Positions 1-10,335 of a stretch of 64,000 bases of DNA are shown here, in pieces. A program made the position numbers and the translations under genes. The stretch lies in the NCBI RefSeq assembly GCF_024586455.1, contig NC_065921.1, positions 79,234,163 through 79,298,162 on the forward strand, given 5' to 3'. Position 1 is the stretch's first letter; the number at the start of each line of letters is the position of its first letter. Below the pieces are notes generated by a model, which searched no databases, was not told the DNA's origin, and saw only the letters and a list, made by a program, of their open reading frames with translations. This DNA is from Bactrocera neohumeralis. Lineage: Eukaryota > Arthropoda > Insecta > Diptera > Tephritidae.

Positions 1-1855
1 TAGAGAGTAGTAACAGTGGAGTAGTGTTTAAGGTCGCTGATTGCATATAAACTCACTAGGGTTTGATGGTGCAGGGTATGATTTCTCGCTTGTACAGTAT
101 GCATTAAAAATGTATTTACAATTCAACGGTAATTATGGTCTTATGAACTTATTTTGGCTTCTGTGAAATGCATGCTAAATGAATTATGAAACGGAGGAAA
201 GAAAATGCGGCAGGGGAAGAGTGTTTTCGAGTGGGAATAGATTTTTTCGAGTGGGAACAGTTGACTTTTTTATATAACGACTTGAAGTAATTCTTTATAA
301 AAACTATTACAGTTATGAAAAAAGTTATAATTTTTTGTTGAGTGGGAACACTTTTTGTATGTAACGACTTTGGAATATGGAATATTTATGTTATTAATTT
401 TTATCAGGTATTTAAAGCAAAACATATTTGAAAAACAATAATTTTGGCTGAGAACAGTTCTTGTCAAAAGTAGGAACAGTTGAAATTTATAAATAATCGC
501 TTTTATTTCGCTTAAAAAACGAGCTTTACTAATAAATTTATTTTTGAAAGCAACTTTTGTAAAATATGGGTGGGAACAGTTAAATAAACAAAGAGTAGTA
601 GAGCATATTGCAATGAAGTAACGTCCAGAATACGTCATTCTTCCTGAATTCCTAAAAATGTTCTCAAACTTGGACATAAGTATCGAACTTTTTACACATA
701 CTGTGGCCAGAAACATGCCTGCCTGCAGCATGTCTGCTTCATTGAAGCTTCCAGCAAAAGATTTTTGAAAGCTCGCTCCAACGCACGGTTGAAAATCTGC
801 CTATGTAAAGTGTGGCGACAGAATTCGCTTGCAGCAGCATGACAACGCCGCGTAGGGTTGCTGCTGCTACAGACGACGGCCTGCCAGCGCCAACGCTAAT
901 GTAACGAAGTTTTGTGTAGCAGAAAGAAAAATTGTTTTATGGTAACTTTGAAAACCGATATTGCTATCTGTGATGGAATCTGGTGTTGCTTAGAATGAAG
1001 CATATCACATGCAAGGAAATGCCTTTGGCCAAAAATTGAGTTGCAGCTGCAGCGAACCGGCCCGCAACACCGCGCAGACACACAACCGCCAACACAGCAA
1101 TCGAATATTCGGCTAGTCGGTGCAAAGCTGCGTGAAACCTAGATTCTACACATGCAACAGACCAGCAGCTGCTTTGTGTTGCACGACACCGACATTTTAG
1201 CGCGCGCACACATCCGATTCGGCGGCAAGTGAGAGGCAGGGTGTGAGGGGCTGAAATGGTGAAGCTACAGTTCTGTGAAAGGCTTCAAGCATGCTACTTT
1301 TTGCCAACGGCACTCACTGCACTGGGCGGCTGCACGAGGTGGGAATGGTTGCAAGTTTGTTACTGTAACTGTATCGTCGCTGTTCTTGTGCCCCAAATGC
1401 CAACAAATCACCGCTATAATAGAGCTCACGGAGAACATTTGGATAGACAAACATATTTATATGTGTGCATGAATTGGTTTGGCTATGGTTGGTGGAGATT
1501 ACGGGGTGTGTAATAAATTTAAGTGTGCTTATAGACGGCAACATCACTTTAGGTATGTCACTTAAATATTTGTTTGCTTATATGAAGTCTGAGGGTCACA
1601 AAGTGGATCACATATATTTATGAAGAGATTGTTTAAATTTTTAATATTTTTTTTTATATTAAAAATAGTTTTCTTTTCACGAAAGCGATTGTGCGTGTCT
1701 TAAGTTGTATCTGTTCTAACCATGAATTTATAGATGGACTTACCCTCCCGACACACCAAAGGCAGAAAAACACTTAATCGATTAAGCTACTGAGGTCTAT
1801 AAGTAATGAGGTCTTCTACCAATGTGGCTCTGATTCTACTTAGAAGCTATGCAAT
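1..1855. other. Intergenic sequence, no gene recognised
   Basis: No reading frame here resembles a known protein. Between about 222 and 580 the short phrase GTGGGAACAG recurs with spacers, giving a weak degenerate repeat. A patch at about 820-1240 is richer in G+C and CpG than its surroundings and could be a host regulatory or exon segment. Its short open frames on both strands show no recognisable motif, so no gene is called. Confidence 0.5.
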
Positions 1856-1859
1856 ATTG

Positions 1860-2500
1860 TCAAGAAGATTTAACCGCTCACCCTTAAACTAATTATTCTT
1901 TAAAAACCGAAAACTTTGGTCTTTTCGCTTTCAAATTCTTATCAATATTGACTGCTCTGATCTAAAAACTTCATTATCCGACCTTAGCGACTACTAGTAA
2001 AGCTGTTGAAGCAGAGCTTGTCTAATATTCGATGATTACATCGGATGAGGAATCGATACTCTTAGTCCATAACAATGTAAAACTTTTGGTCTTTTCGTTC
2101 TTAAATTTCTATCAATATCGGCTGTTTGTCTTGAAGCTCAAAAGAGGTTTAAGATTCATTATCCGACCTTCAATTATTATTATTAAAGTTGGAGCATACC
2201 CTAAAAGCTTGTCTCTAATCTTCGATGATTACATGGAATCAGGAATCGGTTTCTTTATCCTTAAAGTAAGCAGTCTAAAATAACGGAATACTTTTAGTCT
2301 TTAAGTTTTTGAAATGCTGTCAATACTGACAGCTACTTGAAGGTAATAAGTCAAAGTATAGACTCTCTCAATGAAAGGTCGAAAAAATTCATTATCTGAC
2401 CTTCGGGATTATTATTATAGAAGTTGAAGCAGACTCTAAGCACTTGCTCCAATCTTCAGTGTTTACATATTTCTGCTTCCGATTTCCTTTATGCCTTATG
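1860..2500. repeat. Degenerate tandem repeat, about 186-233 bp units
   Basis: About three diverged copies stand in a row. Each carries the phrase TTCATTATCCGACCTT (near 1969, 2155 and 2388, the last with one change), preceded by a CTTTTGGTCTTTTCG-like phrase and followed by a GATGATTACAT-like phrase. Spacings are about 186 and 233 bp. An open frame at 2032-2283 lies inside it and is incidental. Confidence 0.6.
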
Positions 2501-2879
2501 TGATCTTTTTGTGACTAAGAAGTTATGAAGATTCTTCGAGTTATGCTATCAAAACTAAGTGAAGAATAATGAAGTTGTTCTGACGATCCAAAAGGCCGGA
2601 GCTTTCATTGGCGAACAGAGGAAAAACTTCAAGATTTTGCTGTGACTTGAGTTCATCAATATATTTGACTTCTTCCTCATTCGAAAGCACTTCCCAAAGA
2701 AATAGGTACCGTTAAAAAAATCATCATTCGTGAAATTGGTCCAAAGAGTCCTACCAAATATGAAAATATATAACTATGCAGACCCAGCAGAAGACGTACT
2801 GCTTTTAGCTTTGAAAGAGCTCAGTGTATCGATCAGTGATAGTGGAATCTTACTAGGCTAGGTTCATCGATGATAGCAC

Positions 2880-3660
2880 ATGGACTTATATATGTAGACA
2901 TTTGTGAAGCCATAGAAAATAAGAACTCCTGTGTTCGAACTTATAGATTGCAAAACGCTTAGTAGCCAATACAAATTTGCATAGGCGCTTAATTTCAATC
3001 CCCGCCAGTTCGGTGAGATGTCTGAAGGTATGCATTCCCAAGTGTTTAAGTCCTGACCTCCCTAACGCGGGATAGTCAAGAAAGAAGTGTTGACTTGTTT
3101 CCCCTTCATCTGCTTCCAAACAGCTTCTGCAAACGGCGCCTGGTAAGATTCCTATCCTAACAGCATGAACGTCAGTAGGGAAATGTCCTGTTAAAAGCCC
3201 CACAACTAGGGAGAGGTTATCGTTACTGAGGGCAAAGACATCATTAGATCTTCTGCGATCAATCTTGGGCCAAAAGGCTTTTGCGACAGCGCAAGTATCG
3301 ATGGTGGCCGAGCGCTGGCCAAGCTACCGCGAAGCGAAGCTAACTAGTAGTAGAACACAAGAGGATGCGGGAGCACCGACCCGCTTCCATTCTACCGATA
3401 GCGGTTTTATGGTGCCTTTCCTTGCTAGCTCATCAGCTTTACAATTTCCTGCGATTCCGCTATGGCCCGGCACCCATACCAGTCTAATTCCAAAGACACT
3501 CGATGATATTGATAGCGAGGTTAGGCATTCCTCCACCAGCCGTGCACGTACTGTAAATGAGTTCAAGACTAGTATCGCCGCTGTGCTCTCTGAGTGAATG
3601 GTGACTTCTCTATAGGAGGCTGCACTCCTGAGTAGCAGATCTATTGCTACCTTAATGATT
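2880..3660 (-). mobile_element. LINE (I/Jockey-like) 3' fragment: RNase H end plus C-terminal zinc-knuckle region
   Basis: Read on the minus strand, this is the 3' part of a non-LTR retrotransposon ORF2. The upstream frame (about 3650-3324) has the late RNase H motifs: an LLRSA...TIHSESTAAI segment, then LVEECLTSL, then VWVPGHSGIAGNCKADELA with the conserved His and Asp region. After a frame change the downstream frame (about 3320-2886) has CAVAKAFWPKIDRRRSN, then VVGLLTGHFPTDVHAVRIGI, then CRSCLEADEGETSQHFF, the usual LINE C-terminal CCHC-like knuckle. The SESTAAI motif should read SDSQAAI in an active enzyme, so the RNase H Asp is changed to Glu. It is 5' truncated, frameshifted and inactive. 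I judge it an I/Jockey-superfamily element; the exact clade is not resolved. Confidence 0.85.
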
Positions 3661-3855
3661 GATGAGTTGAAAGGGCTTTATCTGTCTGTTATTGTCTTAG
3701 TGAAAACTTTAGATCTATACATCATACACTAAGATCACACAGCTCGAGCATCCTGATAACATCCACTTTTTCGGTTGCTGGATTCGTAGTAACATAAAAA
3801 GAGTTACTTTGAAGTTTCCAATATCACTGGTTTTCTAAATTCTATAGAACTGAAT
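3660..3855. other. Spacer between two oppositely oriented LINE fragments
   Basis: I see no motif or repeat here. It separates the minus-strand RNase H fragment from the plus-strand fragment that follows. Confidence 0.4.
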
Positions 3856-4210
3856 TTAAATTCGGCCACCAAGACGGCCTTCCCTTCCAAGGAAGAGTGG
3901 GAAAGGGGTGACATAGACAGCAACGCCGGCTTAAGCATATATACGGACGGGTCCAAACGAGGTAGTGGATTAGGAGGTTGTGTCTTTAAACAGTCTTTAA
4001 ATTTAGCAGAATCACCTACCGACTACCAGACCAACGCAAGAGATCACTGCAATTAAAGAAAGGCTGTCAAGAGGTAGAAGAAGGAGAAATTAAAGAACAT
4101 CTTCTACACAAATGCAAGGCTTTGTATAGAAAAATAATCACATTTATTGGTGGAGGCTTTCTGGACGGATGTCTCCGAGGTTACTCAAATATAACTATTT
4201 GTATTGATGG
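3856..4210 (+). mobile_element. LINE 3' fragment with RNase H start, internally deleted
   Basis: On the plus strand the frame reads WERGDIDSNAGLSIYTDGSK followed by RGSGLGGCVF, the N-terminal strand of a LINE RNase H with the first catalytic Asp in YTDGSK. About 30 codons later the sequence jumps straight to KEHLLHKCKALYRK. That is the extreme C-terminal tail of the same class of element; compare EHLLSECKALYRK in the fragment at 24.83-25.22 kb. The middle of RNase H, the His box and the zinc knuckle are missing, so this copy has an internal deletion at about 4040-4080 as well as 5' truncation. Stops and frame changes make it a relic. Confidence 0.75.
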
Positions 4211-5655
4211 ACTTCAGCGGAAGCAAAGAGTGGTTCGGAGAGAGCATAACAAATTCAGGGTTGATACGATTTTACTTTCAGGGATTTCACAATTCTCTTA
4301 ATTCTCTCTCTCTCTCTCTCAATTCTATTATATTCCACTCTACCTACCTGCCTAACAGTTTCTTGAACTCGCACTTTTTCGAGATCTTCACGTCGTCATC
4401 GTGAAATGGCCCCGATTCCTTGCACTCCTTTACTCTCATCAAGAATGCATCTAATGAAAGTGGCTGTGGATTCCTTAGACCGCACAATGTCCACGTGAAT
4501 TATTATTTCTGCTTTTACTTATATCATCTCAAACCTGTACAACTGCAGTTATGCACCGTTATGTTTGCTGCCACTCTCCGCTACACATGGCATTTCAGAG
4601 CTCAATTTAGCTAACTTCAAGCACTACAGCGTAGCGTGATTGATGAAGTACACCGTTGGACATGCTGCCACATTCATCACTGTGTTGCACGTGGCGCAAA
4701 TGGACGTGGGCACGAAAAGGCGTGCAGCCGCACGGACGACTAGACAAACAAACAAATGAATAAACAAACGGAAGAATGTAGAGCGGCCGAACTGAAGGTA
4801 GTGTGTCCAAGTTGACAGCTGGAAAGCAAATAGACACAGATTCTGCGAAGTATTTTGACTGGTGGCCTTAGAGGCTGCAGCGAGTGGTGTGACTGCTGCA
4901 TGCCGTTACTAATTTCTGTTTGCGTTGCATGGCGTACAACTGTCACTTACTGTAAAGTGTGCCCCTTGTTTTTGCTGTTATTGCATAACGATTTGTAGCT
5001 TCGACTGACAGCTGAGTACTTTTTCTTGTTCCTGTTGGAATATTGGCGTTGCTCTCATCACCGGCGAAGTGGCGTTGCAAGCACTAATATCGACTGCAAG
5101 TCGAACTTCGCTGTAAAAGGACACTCGCAGGCGTTCCACTGCTCAACTGACTACGGACGAGTACGTTGGCAGCAATACCAATTTGTTCGTTTGTATATTT
5201 CATTTGCTACAGTTAAGCGGGAAGGCAGGTAGTCAATCACTCGAATTTATGCCAGCATTACTCATACGCCAAGGTGGCGCACAGTGATTGCAGGTGTCAA
5301 GCAGATGGTAGTGCTGTGCCTCTATTAATTGTAGATGTGTGTGTGTTTGTAATTAAGTGAATCTATGAAATGGTACAGAATTTACTAGTTTTCATTGACT
5401 TCGTTAAAAGCGACGAACTGGATTAGATTTTCGCAGTCTTTTGAAGCTTTTGGAAAGCTTGGTATAAAATAGTGGATTCGAACTGATATAATAACTGTCA
5501 ATAACGAAAAATTTTAGTTTTGTCGTCTCTGTCGTCCTATAGATATCATTATAAGGTTGATTCTGACAGGGATCTCATTTAAACAGCTAAGATCTCCGGT
5601 CCCTTGTGTTATCTAAAACTCTTATATAATAGATTATAAGATTTTACAAAGCTCT
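4211..5655. other. Intergenic sequence with CT microsatellite
   Basis: A short (CT)n tract occurs at about 4302-4320. The rest is unique-looking sequence with moderate G+C around 4620-5230. Several short open frames occur on both strands, but none resembles a known domain. No promoter or gene can be supported. Confidence 0.45.
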
Positions 5656-6165
5656 ATCTATTTATAGTTCAGACAGACACTCCTTGACTAGCTGAGAGCA
5701 CACAGTTAGTGACCTCAGCGCTGGTATTGCTGGCCTACTGCCGGGGTGAATGTTGACATCGCTGAATGAGGTTGCACTTCGTAGCAGCCACATATCACTC
5801 GTCAGTATGTAAGCAGAGAGGAACCTGTCACAAGTAGCCTCTGCAGTGCAGTGATACTGTTTTTCAAGAATGCAGTTGAAGGAAAAGCGAATTTCGACGT
5901 GTTCATGTTCGGACCTCTTCATATGCCCAGTTTCTCTGAGCTTTACAGCGCATTTGTCAGCAATGCACCTGCCGACAATGCCCACCGGTGCTACGTGTAA
6001 AATGGCATTAGGGGTTATTTTTGTTGTAGACTTTAGTGCACCGGAGATGCCTATGACAGCCACTCTTTGGACACGTTTTGGCTTTTTAGCAAGTTGCAAC
6101 CTTTTCGAGTGCACCTTCACCGGGGCGAATACGTCACAGAGGATTATTTGCTTGACAACGGTTTT
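5656..6165 (-). mobile_element. LINE (I/Jockey-like) fragment: thumb/connection region into RNase H
   Basis: A 152-codon minus-strand frame (6120-5662) matches the segment between reverse transcriptase and RNase H of this LINE class. It has RVQRVAVIGISGALKSTTKI, then NAILHVAPVGIVGRCIADK, then KLRETGHMKRSE. Near its end it has LLRSATSFSDVNIHPGSRPA followed by LTVCSQLVKECLSEL. That last part aligns with the LLRSAASYREV...LVEECLTSL stretch of the fragment at 2.88-3.66 kb, so the two are copies of one family. The RNase H start (the YTDG strand) is missing between the two blocks, which suggests an internal deletion. The His box and C-terminus are absent. Confidence 0.75.
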
Positions 6166-6445
6166 GTAGAGCTAAAACACCACCTTTAGTGAGAGCTTGT
6201 ACCTTTTCCGAGGTGGTAAGTGTGATATCGAAGATTAAAAAAGGTAAACCGATGAGTTCGATCATTAAGGCTTCGACTGCCCAAAAACTAAATAGCGAAA
6301 AAAAAATTTGAAACATTTAAATAAAAAAGTGGCTCGACGAGTGAGTGTCACATAAGTTAACATAAAAAAACCTAACAGATCGACTTTCTATCTGCGAAGA
6401 GCTGCTGAATTGCAACAAATTGAATCTACTTCTGAAACGGCTGGT
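6166..6445. other. Spacer between LINE relics
   Basis: AT-rich sequence. A 60-codon minus-strand frame (6316-6134) could be degraded upstream LINE sequence, but I see no diagnostic motif. Confidence 0.35.
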
Positions 6446-6476
6446 TCTTCTTCTTCTTAATTGGCGTAGACACCGC

Positions 6477-7463
6477 TTACGCGATTATAGCCGAGTTAAC
6501 AACAGCACGGCAGTCGTTTCTTCTTTTCGCTACGTGGCGCCAATTGGATATTCCAAGCGAAGCCAGGTCCTTCCCCACCTGGCCCTTCCAACGGAGTGGA
6601 GGTCTTCCTCTTCCTCTGTTTCCCCCGGCGGGTATTGCGTCGAATACTTTCAGAGCTGGAGTGTTTTCGTCCATCTGGACAACATGACCTAGCCAGCGTA
6701 GCCGCTGTCTTTTAATTCGCTGAACTATGTCAATGTCGTCGTATATCTCGTACAGCTGATCGTTCCATCGAATGCGATATTCGCCGTGGCCAATACGTAA
6801 AGGACCATAAATCTTTCGCAGAACTTTTCTCTCGAAAACTCGTAACGTCGACTCATCGGTTGCTGTCATCGTCCAAGCCTCTGCACCATATAGCAGGACG
6901 GGAATTATGAGCGACTTATAGAGTTTGGCTTTTGTTCGTCGAGAGAGGACTTTACTTTTCAATTGCCTACTCAGTCCGTAGTAGCACCTGTTGGCAAGAG
7001 CAATCCTGCGTTGGATTTCCAGGCTGACATTGTTGGTGGTGTTTACGCTGGTTCCAAGATAGACGAAATTATCTACAAGTTCAAAGTTATGACTGTCAAC
7101 AGTGACGTGAGAGCCAAGTCGCGAGTGCGACGACTGTTTGTTTGATGACAGGAGATATTTCGTCTTTCCCTCGTTCACTGCCAGACCCATTTTCTGTGCT
7201 TCCTTGTCCAGCCTGGAGAAAGCAGAACTAACGGCGCGGGTGTTAAGGCCGATGATATCAATATCATCGGCATACGCCAGCAGTTGTACACTCTTATAGA
7301 AGATGGTACCTTCTCTATTTAGTTCTGCAGCTCGAACTATTTTCTCCAAAAGCAGGTTGAAGAAGTCGCACGATAGAGAGTCGCCTTGTCTGAAACCTCG
7401 TTTGGTATCGAACGGCTCGGAGAGGTCCTTCCCGATCCTGACGGAGCTTTTGGTGTTACTCAA
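6477..7463 (-). pseudogene. Reverse transcriptase palm/thumb and C-terminal domain of the RTE-like LINE
   Basis: A 328-codon uninterrupted frame. Residues about 16-35 are the GFRQGDSLSC region (motif B), and about 61-75 are LLAYADDIDIIG (motif C) with both Asp residues. The thumb follows, with LVDNFVYLGTSVN at about 130. The C-terminal part has KLYKSLIIPVLLYGAEAW and RRLRWLGHV, then a basic GGNRGRGRPPLRWK segment ending in ISNWRHVAKRRNDCRAVVNS. Its long intact frame suggests this is one of the younger insertions in the window. Confidence 0.85.
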
Positions 7464-7483
7464 CGTCAGTTTACACAGCCGTA

Positions 7484-7882
7484 TTAGTTTTGCGGGATAC
7501 CAAATTCAGACATCGCGGCATAAAGGCAGCTCCTTTTCGTGCTGTCGAAAGCAGCTTTGAAATTGACGAAGAGGTGGTGTGTGTCGATTCTTCTTTCACG
7601 GGTCTTTTCCAAAATTTGGCGCATGGTGAATATCTGGTCGGTTGTTGATTTTCCAGGTCTAAAGCCACACTGATAAGGTCCAATCAGTTTGTTGACGGTG
7701 GGCTTTAATCTTTCACACAATACGCTCGATAGAACCTTATATGCGATGTTGAGGAGGCTAATCCCACGGTAATTGGCGCAGATTGTGGGGTCTCCTTTTT
7801 TATGGATTGGGTATAGCACACTTAAATTCCAATCGTTGGGCATGCTTTCGTCCGACCATATTTTACAAAGAAGCTGATGCAT
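7484..7882 (-). pseudogene. Reverse transcriptase fingers/palm segment of the RTE-like LINE
   Basis: This 132-codon frame holds RT motifs 1-3: LYPIHKKGDPTICANYRGIS, then GPYQCGFRPGKSTTDQIF, then HHLFVNFKAAFDS. The Asp that binds metal in motif A is Asn here (FVNF), so the enzyme could not catalyse even if the frameshifts were absent. It follows the frame 8195-7863 through a frameshift near 7880 and leads into the frame 7463-6477. Confidence 0.85.
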
Positions 7883-8512
7883 GCTCCCTATCAGTTCTTC
7901 GCCGCCGTGTTAGAATAGCTCGGCCGGCAATCCATTCGGCCCCTGCCGCTTTGTTGTTCTTCAGGCGGGCAATTGCTATTCGAACTTCTTCATGGTCGGG
8001 TAATGGAACGTCTGCTCCATCGTCATCGATTGGGGAATCGGGTTCTCCTAATCCTGGTGTTGTGCGTTCACTGCCATTCAGCAGGCTGGTGAAGTGTTCC
8101 CTTAATAATTTAAGTATGCTCTGGGCATCGGTCACTAGATCACCTTTGGGGGTTCTAGAAGCTCCGGTCTTGAAACCTTCTGTAAGCCGCCGCATTTTTT
8201 CTTTATGTCGGCCAGCTCACGCATTTCGGCCTCTTTCTTCTTCTGTCTACAAATGCGTCTCGCTTCCCTCTTCAACTCTCGGTATCTATCCCATCCCGCA
8301 CGTGTAGTGGTCGATCGTAACGTTGCGAGGTAGGCAGCCTGTTTTATCTCCGCTGCGACACGGCACTCCTCGTCGTACCAGCTGTTCTTTTGCACTTTCC
8401 GAAAACCAATGGGCTGGTTACTAGTGATGAAAAGTGGGTTACTCTCGTAGTCGAATCGTAGTAAACTGGTGCGCACGTTGGTCGAGCTAAGAATGACCGT
8501 TAGGAAGGTTTA

Positions 8513-10335
8513 GTTAAAAGTTTGTTGGTATTGGCGGTGAATCATCTACTATGAGCTGAGGTAGGAGAGCTACGCCCAAATTCTTAACCTTCAGACCTGT
8601 ACTGTCAACAATTGGACCCTCTGAAGGAAGCAAAGTAACTTGCTTTAGAGAATAGGAGAGAAACTGTGTTCCAAAAGGAACACGACAGGCCATTTACATC
8701 GTTAGAACTGAAAGCTTGGTTTTTATGCCTCCATCTTATAGTCAAGACCAGACACTGAGAGATCCTGCCTATAGCTGATTGCCTTTGCTGGTGAACAACT
8801 CGCCTGAAAAAAAGCTTGTGAAAATCGGCTGCCCCAGTTTTATATCAATTCGAGAGAAAGCTTTTATGGTGGTGGCATTAGGAAACTAACTTCAAAATGA
8901 CAACAATAAAAAAACGGTGCATATTAGACCTAAATCTGATAATTCCAACTATGTCAAATTAAGCGAAGTAAATTTGGGTGTTCATATTTGTTGCCAAGAC
9001 CCTTTTGTGTAACAGACTTTTTTTAAATCTCATGTACACGTTGGTTGAATTCTATTATTTAATGTCTGAATATGTCACTGAGATTCAGATTGGTATATCA
9101 GTTACCATTGATGACTGAAGTTTCGGAGTTCATCATGGGCCTCCTAAAGGTATACTTAGGTGCGTCATCAGACAGTCACTCTACTTACCTACCTACCTTT
9201 GGAGTCGGGTCAGTACCAAACCTACTAAAATTAACTTTAATAGAAAAATGTTATAGAGATACTGCCTAGGTTACGAGATCGAAATCTCAGAAGGCAGTTC
9301 GATCAAAGTATCATTTTCTAAAACTACATTGAAACATATTGAATTATATTTCCACAATAAAGCAACAAAATAATTATGTATCGAGGCTGGAGGCCGTAGC
9401 TAAATTAATACTACTAAGGCTCTGCTGTGAAAAAGTTTCATTTGCTATAAAATATTAAAAACAAAAAGCCTCTCTTAGTTGACTTAGTTACTCTTCTCCT
9501 CACGAACATCAAAGAAACTACCGATATGTGCACCCACATGGTCCACCTTTCTTGTTGTAGTAGCCCAAAATGGTCAAACAAACATTTGTCAAATAAAATC
9601 TTGTCGCGGAATGTGGTCAAACACATACAAACACACACACTTGCAGAGAATTTTGCATATTCCATTTAGAAATGCGCCGCCTGCGCTGACACAATATTTG
9701 CCCTGAGGTTCAGCCTGTTGGAATCTAAAGTAAAAACAGAAAAAATGGAAAATGGAAAAAGTGAAAAGCAATAACAAATGTGCAAACATGAGAACGCATT
9801 GCGATTATGGCACACACACATACACACTAGCACGTGAAATGCAAATAAGCAAACAAAGCGTTTCGCGTCGGAGCGTTTTGTGTGCGCAAACACATACACA
9901 ACCGCGTTTGTGTGTATGTGTGAGTGCGTGCGTGTAACTGGCGAGCTAAAGCAAACATATGCATATTTGGTTTGTTTTATGACACTCCGCCCGCTGTGGT
10001 CACGTGTGCACGTATGCGTGTGAGTTGTGTGTTTTGGGTTTCATTTTGTTGGAAAAGTGACGCTCGTCACCTCTGGTCCATTATATTCTTTGTTTTAATT
10101 TTTTTTTTCAAATTTTTTTTTTCGCTTTTCTCTTTCTGCTTTGCTGCGTGGCGTTAGTGTGCAACACTGTTGAAATTGTGTTCTATTTGTGTTTGTGTGT
10201 GTGCATAAATTGCACTGTTTCAATATATGAAAATATGTATGTATGTATGTATATGCATATGTTTACATACATGTATGTATATGTATATGTGTACAATGCT
10301 TGTATATTGTCATTCTTGATTTTTGTTTCGTGATT
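8513..10335. other. Intergenic sequence with CA/TG and ATGT microsatellites
   Basis: No gene recognised. From about 9600 to 10330 the sequence is rich in (CA)n/(TG)n-like runs and ends in ATGTATGTATGT and ACATACATGTATGT tracts (about 10230-10285). The many short open frames here are by-products of this low-complexity composition. Confidence 0.5.

Larger units (their letters stand above)
6446..8512 (-). mobile_element. RTE-like LINE, 5'-truncated, frameshifted copy
   Basis: Four overlapping minus-strand frames make up one degraded ORF2. From the 5' side they are as follows. Frame 8476-8135 has GFRKVQKNSWYDEECRVAAE, the linker after the endonuclease. Frame 8195-7863 has RRLTEGFKTGA and ARLKNNKAAGAEW. 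Frame 7882-7484 has PIHKKGDPTICANYRGISLL and CGFRPGKSTTDQIF. Frame 7463-6477 has GFRQGDSLSCDFFN, LLAYADDIDIIG (intact YADD), YGAEAWTM and the C-terminal RRLRWLGHV region. The first palm Asp is replaced: codon 7562-7564 gives FVNFKAAF where FVDFKAAF is expected. The 3' end is short and closes with a (GAA)n-type tail, seen as TTCTTCTTCTTC at 6446-6458. The endonuclease is missing. It is dead through truncation, frameshifts and the catalytic change. I place it in RTE-like LINEs with moderate confidence; the RT itself is unmistakable. Confidence 0.9.

Noticed and set aside
1256..1547. Overlapping open frames on both strands in a moderately GC-rich patch
   Set aside because: Neither strand shows a domain, signal peptide or splice sites in convincing context.
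3265..3597. 110-codon plus-strand frame
   Set aside because: It is antisense to the LINE RNase H fragment, which has clear motifs on the minus strand.
7783..8307. 174-codon plus-strand frame
   Set aside because: It is antisense to the RTE-like reverse transcriptase and has no motifs of its own.
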